Shown here: positions 27,397 through 37,800 of the stretch, piece by piece
How the letters are laid out: every line of letters begins with the position of its first letter
How positions within the stretch are numbered: position 1 is the first letter of the stretch
Assembly: GCF_002019665.1 (NCBI RefSeq)
Contig: NZ_KV917375.1
Location: 442,001 to 506,000 of the forward strand
Length of the DNA: 64,000 nucleotides
Direction: 5' to 3'
Source of the DNA: Sutcliffiella halmapala
Lineage (GTDB): Bacteria > Bacillota > Bacilli > Bacillales > Bacillaceae_I
Program-made: the position numbers and the translations under genes
The notes under the pieces: model-generated
Databases searched by the model: none
The model's input: the letters and a program-made list of their open reading frames with translations, nothing else
What the model was told of the DNA's origin: nothing

Positions 27397-27435
27397 AAAG
27401 GACTTGGGACTAATCTGTTCCAAGTCCTTTTTTTT
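27397..27435 (+). terminator. Rho-independent terminator
   Basis: Perfect stem AAAGGACTTGG (27397-27407) / CCAAGTCCTTT (27420-27430), 12-base loop, then TTTTTC. Probably the ancestral terminator of GH85, now serving the transposase transcript. Confidence 0.9.
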
Positions 27436-27459
27436 CTTTATATGATAGAGATAGAGTAA

Positions 27460-27474
27460 ATGTAAGCGATTTCT
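27460..27474 (+). promoter_or_regulatory. cre site upstream of the GH1-GH38 operon
   Basis: ATGTAAGCGATTTCT matches the cre consensus at every defined position. It lies 24 bp before the GH1 start codon, and just before the GGAGGAGG ribosome binding site. Confidence 0.65.
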
Positions 27475-27497
27475 AAAGATGGAGGAGGACTTACATA

Positions 27498-28877
27498 ATG
27501 AATGAATTTCCGAAGGGTTTTTTATGGGGGGCTGCATCTTCTGGGCCACAGCTTGAGGGAGCAGCTGATATCGATGGAAAAGTGAAAACAGTGTGGGATC
27601 ATTGGTTTGAAACAGAGCCAGATAAATTTTATCAACAGATTGGGCCAAGGGATGTGTCTAATTTTTACTTTCGATATAAAGAAGATATTCAAACAATGAA
27701 GGAGCTTGGCTTTAACTCTTATCGAACGTCCATCTCTTGGGCGAGATTATTGCCTGATGGAAAACATGTCAATGAGAAGGCTGTGACCTTTTATCGTGAT
27801 GTGTTCACTAGGTTAAAAGAAAACGGAGTGAAGCCAATCATTAACCTCTTTCATTTTGATATGCCGTATCATTTTCATGAAAAGGGTGGCTGGGAAAATC
27901 GAGATATCATTCATGAGTTTGCTTTTTATGCGAAAACGGCGTTTGACTATTTCGGTGATCTTGTAGAAGAGTGGGTAACCTTCAACGAACCGATTGTGCC
28001 GATTGAGATGGGTTTTTTAAACGATAAGCATTTACCAGCAGTAGTTGATATAAAAAGAGCTTTTCAAGCAGGTTTTCATACGATGCTTGCCCATGTTTAT
28101 GCGGTGAAAGTTTTTAAAGAGAACCAGAATAAAGGGAAAATTGGGATTATTTTAAATTTAACACCTAGCTATCCTCGCAGTGAAAATCCTGCAGATCAAG
28201 AGGCGGCTAAATGGGCAGATGTCCTTTTTAACAGGAGCTTTTTAGATCCAGCGGTTCATGGCACCTATCCAAGTGAACTAAAGCAGTTTATCGAAAATGA
28301 ACAAATCGAGCTTCATTATGAGGATGAAGATTTTGCGTTAATGAAGCAATATACTGTGGATTTTCTAGGGGTTAATTACTACCAGCCTAGAAGAGTGCAA
28401 GCAGGTGATAAGGCCTCTAACCAAGATGTATTACAGAAATATTTTATACCGTACCAATGGCCAGAGGCAAAAATGAATCCACATCGCGGCTGGGAGATTT
28501 ATGAGAAAGGCTTGTACGATATCGCGATTAATATCCGAAATAATTACTCGAATATTCCTTGGTATGTCGCTGAAAATGGCATTGGAGTGGAGGGAGAAGA
28601 GCAATTTATTGATAGCTTGGGAGAAGTACAGGATGACTATCGAATTGAGTTCATGACTGATCATCTTCGTTGGCTTCAAAAAGGCATAGCGGAAGGGTCT
28701 AATTGTTATGGCTATCATGTATGGACCTTTATCGATAATTGGTCTTGGTTAAATGAATATAAAAACCGATACGGCTTAGTAAGGCTCGATCTAGAGACAA
28801 TGGAGCGTCATAAAAAGAAAAGCGCGTCTTGGTTTTACGAATTAGCAAAAGGAAATACTCTTCCTGAAAAATGGTGA
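27498..28877 (+). CDS. GH1 family beta-glycosidase (possible 6-phospho- or beta-mannoside-active)
   Basis: Cytoplasmic retaining beta-glycosidase. Seen: 459 residues, N-terminal GFLWGAASSGPQLEGA, acid/base Glu164 in TFNEP, nucleophile Glu359 in AENGIG. At the site that separates plain from 6-phospho enzymes it reads WSWLNEYKNRYGL: Ser416 replaces the Glu that binds glucose O4/O6 in ordinary beta-glucosidases, as in phospho-enzymes, and Tyr425 is kept, but the usual Lys is Asn423 with a Lys one position earlier. Specificity is therefore open. First gene of a long operon with ROK, GH38 and GH125; start follows GGAGGAGG. No signal peptide. Confidence 0.85.
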   Translation: MNEFPKGFLWGAASSGPQLEGAADIDGKVKTVWDHWFETEPDKFYQQIGPRDVSNFYFRYKEDIQTMKELGFNSYRTSISWARLLPDGKHVNEKAVTFYRDVFTRLKENGVKPIINLFHFDMPYHFHEKGGWENRDIIHEFAFYAKTAFDYFGDLVEEWVTFNEPIVPIEMGFLNDKHLPAVVDIKRAFQAGFHTMLAHVYAVKVFKENQNKGKIGIILNLTPSYPRSENPADQEAAKWADVLFNRSFLDPAVHGTYPSELKQFIENEQIELHYEDEDFALMKQYTVDFLGVNYYQPRRVQAGDKASNQDVLQKYFIPYQWPEAKMNPHRGWEIYEKGLYDIAINIRNNYSNIPWYVAENGIGVEGEEQFIDSLGEVQDDYRIEFMTDHLRWLQKGIAEGSNCYGYHVWTFIDNWSWLNEYKNRYGLVRLDLETMERHKKKSASWFYELAKGNTLPEKW

Positions 28878-28881
28878 TGGG

Positions 28882-29811
28882 ATGAATTATATTTTAACGA
28901 TTGATATCGGTGGGACATTTACGAAGCTTGCGTGTATTTCAACATGTGGACAGCTAGTAGAAAAGGAGGAAGCGGATACTCCTCAGCTTTTCGGTGACTT
29001 TCTTCAGTTAGTGCAAAGCTTCTATGAAAGGAATTTAACCAACAACCATTGGATTATTGGGATTGCTATCAGTAGCCCTGGAAGTGTAACAAAATCAGGA
29101 GAGGTTCTTGGGTATAGCTCTGTCCCATTTATACACGACCAGAATATGAAAGTTTTACTTGAACAACAGTATAAGCTTCCTGTGTTTATCGAGAATGATG
29201 CAAACTGTGCGGCACTAGCCGAAATGTGGAATGGGGCAGCAGATGGAATTGATACTTATGCTTGCATCGTTTGTGGGACTGGAATTGGTGGAGCGATTGT
29301 TATCAATAAAAAGCTTTATAAAGGTGCAAACCTGCATGGTGGTGAATTTGGTTATGTCATTTTGGGGCATGATTATGGTGGAAAACCAGCGCATTACCAG
29401 ACATGGAGTGAACTAGGTTCATCGTCCGCTATTACACGAAGATTAAAAGAGGAAGCCCCATATTATGAGAAATGGACTGGTCCGCTAGTGTTTGAAGAGG
29501 AAAAAAAAGGTCATCGTGCAGCAGCGAAATCCATTGATACATTTTTTCACACGTTAGCAGTAGGGATATTCAACATTCAATATACGCTTGACCCTGAAAA
29601 GATTTTAATCGGTGGGGGAGTAACGAGACAGCCAGCATTTATGGAGGAACTAGCTACTCGATTAGAAGCGATTTATGCTGAAAAACCCTTTGCGACCATT
29701 CGACCTAACGTATCGGTATGTCATTATCTCGACCAAGCGCAGTTGTACGGAGCGGCAGTAGGATGGAAGGATCTTTATTGGAAAGGAGAGTCATCATGTT
29801 TACCAGAATAG
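28882..29811 (+). CDS. ROK family sugar kinase or regulator-like protein
   Basis: Probable hexose kinase. Seen: 309 residues, N-terminal phosphate loop TIDIGGTFTKLACI, catalytic Asp in ENDANCAALAE, GTGIGGAIV, and HGGEFGYVILG. The usual ROK zinc triad of cysteines is missing, and there is no DNA-binding domain, so it is a kinase-type ROK. A ROK gene next to GH38 and GH125 genes also occurs in the pneumococcal N-glycan locus. It starts four bases after the GH1 stop and its end overlaps the next gene by 16 bases. Confidence 0.83.
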   Translation: MNYILTIDIGGTFTKLACISTCGQLVEKEEADTPQLFGDFLQLVQSFYERNLTNNHWIIGIAISSPGSVTKSGEVLGYSSVPFIHDQNMKVLLEQQYKLPVFIENDANCAALAEMWNGAADGIDTYACIVCGTGIGGAIVINKKLYKGANLHGGEFGYVILGHDYGGKPAHYQTWSELGSSSAITRRLKEEAPYYEKWTGPLVFEEEKKGHRAAAKSIDTFFHTLAVGIFNIQYTLDPEKILIGGGVTRQPAFMEELATRLEAIYAEKPFATIRPNVSVCHYLDQAQLYGAAVGWKDLYWKGESSCLPE

Positions 29812-30437
29812 GCAGCTTTTTTACAGAGGCAAGCTTGTGGATTTGGAGAGTTATGCAGCTCAATTTCATCTGGTTGTTTCATATTTTACTAGGAGGAATT
29901 GTCCTCGGGCTATTTCCAGCGACAGTTGCGATGTTTGCGACAACGAGAAAATGGCTCAAGGGTGGAATTGACTATCCGATGCTGCAAGAGTATCGGACAT
30001 ATTACAAAGAGAACTTTTGGAAGACCAATGCATTAGGATGGACATATTTATGCATCGGAGGATTTCTAGTCATGGATCTTCTTCTTGTAACCCAAATACA
30101 AGGGGTTATTGCACTACTTAGTACGTTTATCCTTGTATTTTTGCTCGTCATCTATGCATTTTCGTTCATGTATTTCTTTTCTTATTACGTACATTTTCAA
30201 CAGTCCTTCAAGCAGTATCTGATTCAACCATTTATCATTACGCTTATTAGCTTGAAACAAAATCTCTTAATTGCCATTGGTTTACTGATGATAGGTTATT
30301 TGATTCAAAAAATGCCAGGTTTAATTCCATTTACGTTAGGGGTCATGCCTGCCTATTGGATAATGAAAATATCAATGAATCGTTATAAAGTGATGCAATA
30401 TGGCTCAAAGCACGAAATAGTAGGAGGAGAATCATGA
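29796..30437 (+). CDS. DUF624/YesL-type membrane protein
   Basis: Role unknown; this family is commonly found in polysaccharide-utilisation operons beside LplB-type importers. Seen: 213 residues with about five membrane helices, an amphipathic N-terminus MFTRIGSFFTEASLWIWR, the conserved NFIWLFHILLGGIVLGLFPA, and FWKTNALGW. The ATG at 29796 follows AAAGGAGAG; the longer frame upstream is the shadow of the ROK gene. Its stop overlaps the GH38 start. Confidence 0.8.
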   Translation: MFTRIGSFFTEASLWIWRVMQLNFIWLFHILLGGIVLGLFPATVAMFATTRKWLKGGIDYPMLQEYRTYYKENFWKTNALGWTYLCIGGFLVMDLLLVTQIQGVIALLSTFILVFLLVIYAFSFMYFFSYYVHFQQSFKQYLIQPFIITLISLKQNLLIAIGLLMIGYLIQKMPGLIPFTLGVMPAYWIMKISMNRYKVMQYGSKHEIVGGES

Positions 30438-33142
30438 AAATAGATAAAACAGCGCATATTATCTCGCACTCTCACTGGGATCGGGAATGGTATATGTCTT
30501 TAGAAGAGCATCGGTACTATTTAGTTAAGTTATTTGATGATTTGCTAGAAAAATTAGAAGAGGATCCACATTTTCATAGCTTCCATTTAGATGGTCAAAC
30601 GATTATGGTAGATGATTATTTACAAGTTCGACCTGAGAAGGAAGAAAAAGTGAAGCAATACATTCGCGAAGGACGCTTAATTGTTGGGCCTTGGTATATT
30701 CTACAGGACGCTTTTTTAACAAGCTCTGAGGCAAATGTTAGAAATCTGTTATATGGAATGAAGGATACGAAAAAATTAGGCCAAGACGGGGTAATTGGGT
30801 ATTTTCCTGATACATTCGGGGTTTATGGGCAAGCTCCACAGCTATTAAAGCAAGCGAATATGGATGTAGCAGCATTCGGTAGAGGGGTTACGCCTACTGG
30901 CTTTAACAATCAGGTACATCATAGTGATGACTATTCTTCCCCTTATTCGGAAATGATTTGGGAATCACCTGATGGCTCAAGTGTGCTAGGTATTCTGTTT
31001 GCTAACTGGTATTCAAATGGAAACGAAATACCAGAAGACAAGGACGAGGCGAAGCAATTTTGGGAGAAGAAATTAGCAGATGCTGAAAAATTTGCTTCTA
31101 CATCGCAGTTACTATTTATGAATGGTTGCGATCATCAACCTTTGCAAAAAAACATTGTTGCAGCAATCGAAACAGCGAAGGAAGTATTTCCAAACATTGA
31201 GTTTAAACATTCCAGCTTTCAAGAATATATCGAAGAGTTAAAAGCAGAGTTACCAGCGGAGCTTCAAACGATTCGCGGTGAGCTACGTAATCAAAAGACA
31301 GATGGCTGGTCAACCCTTGTTAATACAGCGAGTGCTCGTATTTATTTAAAACAGGCGAATGACCGTTGTCAATCGTTGTTAGAGCGTGTGATGGAGCCGA
31401 TTGGTTTATTAGGAAAGGACCGCAACTTTCATCAAGATTTCTTAGAATATTACTGGAAATTATTAATGGAAAATCACCCACACGATAGTATTTGCGGATG
31501 TAGTGTCGATGAAGTGCACCGTGAGATGGAGACAAGGTTTGAGAAAGTAGAAAAAGGTGCAAGGAAATTCATTGAAGAGCAGGCTCGGGAAATAGCACAA
31601 ACCATTCCTACAAAGCATGAGCAAAGCGATGCTGTCCCTTTAGCAATCTTCCATACTAGCGGGGAAGCTGCTACTCAAGTTATCAAGAAAAAGGTAGCAG
31701 TGAAAAAGATTTATTTTAGTGAAATGGACTTTAACGTTATTCCGAACATGTTGAAAAATGAAAACCTGCCACACTTTTATATCGAGCGCCATGACAAAAT
31801 AAAGCTTTATGCACATGTTAAGGATTTAGGTGTCGCCTTTGGTTATGATTTGCCGAATGATGGGTTTAGAAGACCGTATTATGCGCGAGAAGTAGAAGTC
31901 ACCTTTTCACTGCAATCGGCAATCCATGTTGGCTATGAAATATGTTACTTAGTTCCAACAAATGAGCCAGCCAGCATCGAGCAGCCAGCCCTAATTTGGA
32001 ATGAGACGAATGCCAAATTAGAAAATGAAAAAATGACCGTTTCTATTCACGAGAATGGTTCGTATACCATTGTTGATAAACATACTGGAAAAGTATATGA
32101 CAGCCTTGGAATTTATGAAGATGTAGGGGACATCGGGAATGAATATATGTTCAAAGAAACCGGCGATGGAAAGCGAGAAACGACGGAACACATTTCCTCC
32201 TCTTTGAAGCCTATAGAGAATAATGGCTATCGCGCATCGGTAGAAATCTCTTCTTCCTTTTTGGTACCGAAGTCAGCAGATGAGCAACTAAAGGAAGAAC
32301 GTGAAAATCTCGTCTGGCATCCTAAACGGACGGCAGGAAGAACGGAAGAGAAAGTGCCATTGACGATAAAGACGGTATTAACGTTAGAAAAAGAAGCAAA
32401 GGGATTACAAGTAGAAGTTACGATTGAAAATACGGCAAAGGACCATCGACTGCGAGCATTATTTCCTGTAGGTGAAGGAAATACCCAGCACTATGCAGAT
32501 AGTATCTTTGAAATAGCACAACGATCAAATAAACCAGAACAGCAATGGAAAAACCCAACATTTGATCACCATATGCAGCGATTTGTGAGCCTTGATGATA
32601 CCGAGTACGGCTTAACAATTGCAACGAAAGGGCTACATGAGTATGAAATCGTTGATAATGGAACGATTGCTATCACCTTGTTAAGAGCCGTCGAAGAACT
32701 AGGGGATTGGGGAGTATTCGAAACACCAGAGGCTCAATGCCTAGGAACAAGTAAAGTGCAATTTCTGGTGATTCCTCATAAAGGAAATGTACTAGATTCC
32801 AAAGCTTATTTGACAGCCTATCGTTACCCACTAGAACCAACCGTTATCCAAGTAGAACAACACATTGGAAAAGAAGAACAAACGACAAATCTTTTTAGCT
32901 GGACTGGCGAAGGACTAGTATTAACAACATCAAAACTAACTCTAGAAGAAAAAGGAATCGCCCTAAGATGGTTTAACCCGACAAAATCAACTATCAAGCT
33001 AGAAGTAGAAACAAACGACCAACAAGCTATCTACTTCTCTACCATTCTCGAAGAAAAACGAGAAAAGCTCGGAAAATCAAGCGCAGAACTTATCGTAAAA
33101 CCAAATGAAATAGTAACACTTCTAATAAAAGAACAAAACTAA
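30434..33142 (+). CDS. GH38 alpha-mannosidase (902 aa, bacterial N-glycan type)
   Basis: Removes alpha-linked mannose, typically alpha-1,3 in the streptococcal relatives. Seen: N-terminal metal motif ISHSHWDREWY (His14 and Asp16 as ligands), nucleophile Asp126 in GYFPDTFGVYGQ, further metal His region MNGCDHQP, and NHPHDSICGCSVDEVH. The C-terminal half (about 430-900) is beta-rich. No signal peptide, so it acts on imported glycan. It differs in subfamily from the second GH38 at 34837. The final 300 bases use unusually C/A-rich codons. Confidence 0.92.
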   Translation: MKIDKTAHIISHSHWDREWYMSLEEHRYYLVKLFDDLLEKLEEDPHFHSFHLDGQTIMVDDYLQVRPEKEEKVKQYIREGRLIVGPWYILQDAFLTSSEANVRNLLYGMKDTKKLGQDGVIGYFPDTFGVYGQAPQLLKQANMDVAAFGRGVTPTGFNNQVHHSDDYSSPYSEMIWESPDGSSVLGILFANWYSNGNEIPEDKDEAKQFWEKKLADAEKFASTSQLLFMNGCDHQPLQKNIVAAIETAKEVFPNIEFKHSSFQEYIEELKAELPAELQTIRGELRNQKTDGWSTLVNTASARIYLKQANDRCQSLLERVMEPIGLLGKDRNFHQDFLEYYWKLLMENHPHDSICGCSVDEVHREMETRFEKVEKGARKFIEEQAREIAQTIPTKHEQSDAVPLAIFHTSGEAATQVIKKKVAVKKIYFSEMDFNVIPNMLKNENLPHFYIERHDKIKLYAHVKDLGVAFGYDLPNDGFRRPYYAREVEVTFSLQSAIHVGYEICYLVPTNEPASIEQPALIWNETNAKLENEKMTVSIHENGSYTIVDKHTGKVYDSLGIYEDVGDIGNEYMFKETGDGKRETTEHISSSLKPIENNGYRASVEISSSFLVPKSADEQLKEERENLVWHPKRTAGRTEEKVPLTIKTVLTLEKEAKGLQVEVTIENTAKDHRLRALFPVGEGNTQHYADSIFEIAQRSNKPEQQWKNPTFDHHMQRFVSLDDTEYGLTIATKGLHEYEIVDNGTIAITLLRAVEELGDWGVFETPEAQCLGTSKVQFLVIPHKGNVLDSKAYLTAYRYPLEPTVIQVEQHIGKEEQTTNLFSWTGEGLVLTTSKLTLEEKGIALRWFNPTKSTIKLEVETNDQQAIYFSTILEEKREKLGKSSAELIVKPNEIVTLLIKEQN

Positions 33143-33234
33143 CTACTAGATAGACTCTATGCAAGGGAATTTGTACCATAAGGAATGAATATTTGCCGCT
33201 TTAGCCTATTAACTATTAACCTTAATTATTACCC

Positions 33235-33384
33235 GCTTCCCCTGTAGATTGGAGTGCAGGGTGTGAGACTCCTGCGGGAGAAGCGTGTTTCGGGAGACCC
33301 CACAGGAGCGACAGCGACGAGGAGGCTCCCGGACCGCCCGCGGAAAGCGAACACCCGGAACGGAAATCAACAGGGAGTTTAACA
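33235..33384. repeat. Bacillaceae interspersed element, copy 2
   Basis: Full-length copy in the 298-bp gap between GH38 and GH125. Inverted ends CCTGTAGATT and AATCAACAGG; internal GACTCCTGCGGGA, CGGGAGACCCC, GAGGAGGCTCCCGG and CCCGCGGAAAGCGAA. The nested inverted repeats imply a branched, highly structured RNA if transcribed with the operon. Confidence 0.8.
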
Positions 33385-33440
33385 GATAACCAACCTATTT
33401 CCTGTGCAGTACAAGACCACCCAAAAAGGAGAATAATCTC

Positions 33441-34748
33441 ATGAGCCAACAATCAAAAGTAATCCCACAATCATTTCAAAAAATCATAAACAAAGTAAAA
33501 GAAGCCTATTCCGACGACATAGAAACACAAAAACTATTTGAAAACTGCTTCCTAAACACCTACCAAACAACACTAAAGCAAGATGCAGAAGGAACATTCG
33601 TTATCACAGGTGATATCCCTGCCATGTGGCTAAGAGATTCCTCAGCCCAAGTGAGACCGTACTTAATGGTTGCCGCCGAAGATAAAGAAGTAGCACAAAT
33701 GTTAAAGCAAGTAATCGAGCGTCAATGGAAATATATTTTACTAGACCCTTATGCAAATGCCTTTAACCAAACAGCTAACAACCAAGGTCATCAAAACGAT
33801 CGAACAGACATGAGCCCTTGGATATGGGAAAGAAAATACGAAATTGATTCTCTCGCATTTCCTATTCAATTAACTTATTTATACTGGAAGGCTACAGGAG
33901 ATGATTCCATCCTAAATGGCCAGTTAAAAGAAGTGATTGAGACAATTTACCGTGTTTGGCAAGTGGAACAAAACCACGAAGAACAATCTCCGTACTTATT
34001 TGAACGTGATGATTGTCGCGTATCGGATACATTACTTCGCGCTGGAAAGGGAGGGTATTCTGTCAAAACGGGAATGACATGGTCCGGATTCCGTCCTAGT
34101 GATGATGCATGCTTGTACGGATATTTGATCCCAGCCAATATGTTTGCGGTAGTTGCCTTACAGTATGCCGAAGAAATGCTTGGAAAAATGAATGAGTTAA
34201 CATTAGCGGAAAAAGTGAAGGAACTTGCGAGTGAAATAAAAGCAGGGATTGAGAAGTACGGAAAAGTGAATCATCCAATCTTTGGTGATATGTATGCATA
34301 TGAAACAGATGGTGCTGGCAATGTCAATTTGATGGATGATGCGAATGTTCCGAGTCTGTTAGCGATTCCGTATCTTGGATATACAGATGCATCTGACCCT
34401 GTCTATGAAAATACGAGAAGTTTTATTTTAAGTCGACATAATCCTTATTACTATGAGGGTGCTGCTGCTGAGGGAATCGGAAGTCCGCACACTCCTGATC
34501 ACTATATTTGGCATATTGCGCTAGCAATCCAAGGAATGACGGCAACTTCCCAGGAGGAAAAGAAGAAAATCGTAGAGATGTTTAAAAAGACGCATGGTTC
34601 TACTTATTACATGCACGAGGGGTTTGATGCAGATCACCCAGAGAACTTTACTCGTTCTTGGTTTGCGTGGGCGAACTCGATGTTTAGTGAGTTTATTTTA
34701 AGTGAGATTGGGATGGTTGTACCGGGAAGTCCGTTAGCGCGTTCGTAG
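33441..34748 (+). CDS. GH125 exo-alpha-1,6-mannosidase
   Basis: Inverting enzyme that removes non-reducing alpha-1,6-mannose, as on N-glycan or yeast mannan backbones. Seen: 435 residues of an (alpha/alpha)6 barrel with the family blocks GDIPAMWLRDSSAQVRPY, NQGHQNDRTD, WERKYEIDSLAFPI (general acid region), GMTWSGFRPSDDA, and SPHTPDHYIWHIA. No signal peptide. Start ATG follows AAAAAGGAG. Pairing with GH38 is the same as in pneumococcus. The first 200 bases are strikingly poor in G and T on the coding strand. Confidence 0.93.
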   Translation: MSQQSKVIPQSFQKIINKVKEAYSDDIETQKLFENCFLNTYQTTLKQDAEGTFVITGDIPAMWLRDSSAQVRPYLMVAAEDKEVAQMLKQVIERQWKYILLDPYANAFNQTANNQGHQNDRTDMSPWIWERKYEIDSLAFPIQLTYLYWKATGDDSILNGQLKEVIETIYRVWQVEQNHEEQSPYLFERDDCRVSDTLLRAGKGGYSVKTGMTWSGFRPSDDACLYGYLIPANMFAVVALQYAEEMLGKMNELTLAEKVKELASEIKAGIEKYGKVNHPIFGDMYAYETDGAGNVNLMDDANVPSLLAIPYLGYTDASDPVYENTRSFILSRHNPYYYEGAAAEGIGSPHTPDHYIWHIALAIQGMTATSQEEKKKIVEMFKKTHGSTYYMHEGFDADHPENFTRSWFAWANSMFSEFILSEIGMVVPGSPLARS

Positions 34749-34836
34749 ATTTTTCTATGAGGGGGAAGGCTAGGTGGTGGCAAAAGATCCACCATCTAGC
34801 TGTTTCTGTTTAAAAGTTGAATTAAAGAGGTGGACT

Positions 34837-37800
34837 ATGTTTTATAAAATAGAGAAGATACAAAATCGAATTCACGATTTGGATCGTTTGCGTTATCGTG
34901 AGTTACAGCAAGTAGAAGCTTTTCGTATGTATGAGCCAGAAAAAGGCTTGGAGAACAGCCTTCCTGAAATATACTCGGACAAAGTGATGAAGGTGAACGA
35001 TAATTGGTCTGGAAGAGACCGTTACATGTGGCTTCAGACGACAGTATCTATTCCAAACGAATGGATGGAAAAGAAGGCCGTGTTGTTTTTAGATTTAGGC
35101 CGTACCGGTGGTGGGAATAATTCTGGCTTTGAATCTTTATTGTATGTAAATAAGAAGCCTTTTCAGGGAGTCGATTCTAATCACAAAGAGGTTATCCTGC
35201 CAACTATTCAAGGAGATTTAGAGATTGATATTCTATTATGGTCAGGTCTTGAGGGGGGAGGAAACCCTTCTGAACAGTATTACCGATTGAAGGAGGCATG
35301 GTTTGGCTGGTTGGATGAGGCTGTCGATTCCTTGTATTTTAAAGCTAAAGCAATCTTAGATACGATTAAGAGGCTTGATGTTAATAATCCTAGCTATTCG
35401 GAATTAATGGCCGCCATTAACCGAGCTTTTCAAGTGATTGATTGGTCCATACCAGGGAGTGAGGAATTCTACGAATCTACGTATTATGCCCTAGATATAC
35501 TTGACCAAAACATGAAGGAATTAACGAAAAACACAAGTGTGACGGTTCATACTGTTGGACACTCTCATATTGATTTAGCATGGTTATGGCGTACGAAACA
35601 TACAAAAGAAAAAGCGAAAAGAACATTCTCAACCGTGTTAAGATTAATGGAATTGTATCCAGATTATATATACTTACAAAGTCAACCACAGCTATATGAG
35701 TGGGTGAAGCAAGAAGATCCGGAGTTATTTGAGGCGATAAAGCAAAAAGTGAAGGACGGTCAGTGGGAAGTAGAGGGCTCTATGTGGGTAGAGGCAGATT
35801 GTAACATTCCATCAGGAGAATCCTTCGTACGCCAACTATTGTATGGGAAGCAATTTTTTCAAAAGGAATTTAACAAAACAAATCGTACGCTTTGGTTACC
35901 AGATGTATTCGGGTATAGCTGGTCACTGCCGCAAATTTTACGTAAATCAGGCATTGATACGTTTATGACGACGAAAATTAGTTGGAACCAATACAATCGT
36001 ATGCCACATGATACCTTTACATGGCGTGGGATTGACGGGTCGGAAATTTTGACGCATTTTATTACAACACCAGAGCCAGGGAGACCTGAAGATTCATGGT
36101 TCTACACCTATAACGGTTTAGTAACTGCTGAAACAGTGAACGGCGTTTGGGAGAAATATCGTGATAAGGATATAAATAAAGATTTGCTATTAGCATACGG
36201 ATATGGAGATGGTGGTGGAGGTGTTAATAGAGAAATGCTAGAGATGAAACGTCAATTAGACACCATCCCTACATTGCCTAATGTCCAATCTACGAAGGTG
36301 GAGGATTATTTCCAGACGTTACATGAGAATGTCAACGAAACGGATCAATATATTCATACTTGGGACGGGGAGCTTTATTTAGAGTATCATCGTGGAACGT
36401 ATACGAGCCAAGCAAAAATGAAAGAGATGAACAGGAAGCTGGAGTTTGGCTATCATGAAGCGGAATTTGTCTCGTTATGGAATAGTGTCGAAAATGGATG
36501 GAGCAACTATCCAGCTGAAGCGATTGAAGAAGGCTGGAAATTAATATTGCTAAACCAATTCCATGATATTATCCCAGGTTCTTCGATAACAGAGGTGTAT
36601 GAGGATGCCCATAAAGACTATGAAAAAGCGGCGATGATTGGTCAAGAAATCCTACTGAATCAAGAGAAGAAAGTAGTAGAAAACAGTGAGAAGAGTTGGA
36701 GTTATGTTTATCCACTTCAATACCAAGCACCGACCATTGTAACCATTCCAGCAGATAAAAGCTCAGTAAATAGCTTCGAGCAAAATGGCAAAGAGCTAAT
36801 ATCTCAGAAAACAGCATCTGGAGACCAACTTATATTAATTGAAGAAACGAAGCCATTCTCCTACGATAGTATTACCTCTTCGTCGGTGGAACGTGGTAAT
36901 ACAAGTGAAGAACTTAGTAATATCGATGTCGATAAACGAATTTGGGAGACACCACATTATTGCTTAAGCTGGAATAGTGAAGGGCAGCTTACGACTATTT
37001 TTGATAAAGAAACTGAAAGAGAAGTTTTAAAGCATGGTGCAATTGGAAATGTCTTTAAATTGTATGAAGATAAGCCGCTCGCGCATGATGCTTGGGATAT
37101 TGATTTATTTTACCAAGAAAAATTCTCTATTATTAATAGCTTAAAAGAATGTAGAATAGTAGATAATGGTCCACTTCGTACAACAGTCCGTTTTACGTGG
37201 GATTATCCAAAGGTACAAATTGTTCAAAATGTGCATTGCTATCGTCATACGAAACGAATTGATTTTGAAACAGAAGTAAATTGGGAAGCACGTCAAAAGC
37301 TATTAAAAGTTGAATTCCCAGTGGATATTCGTTCGACAGAGGCAATATATGATATTCAATTTGGGAATGTGAAACGTCCAACACATTGGAATACATCGTG
37401 GGATATTGCTAGATTTGAATCAGTGGGGCATAAATGGGCAGCTATTACGGAGCCAAATTACGGAATAAGCTTAATGAATAATAGTAAATATGGCTATTCC
37501 ATAAAAGACAATGTGTTAGCCTTATCATTGCTCAAGGGACCTGTATATCCAGATCCAACTGCAGATATTGGCGTACACCATTTCACTTATTCGATTTATC
37601 CATTTAAAGGCACAAGTAAGAAGCATGATGTGGAAAGAGAAGCGACGTACTTGAATGCCCCGATAAGAGTTATTAAAGGAGAAGTAAAAGAGGAATTTAG
37701 AACCTCGCTTTTCTCCCTATCCAATGATTGTGTAGTGCTAGATACGGTTAAGAAGGCGGAAGATAGGGATTCAACTATTATTAGACTTCATGAGATGGAA

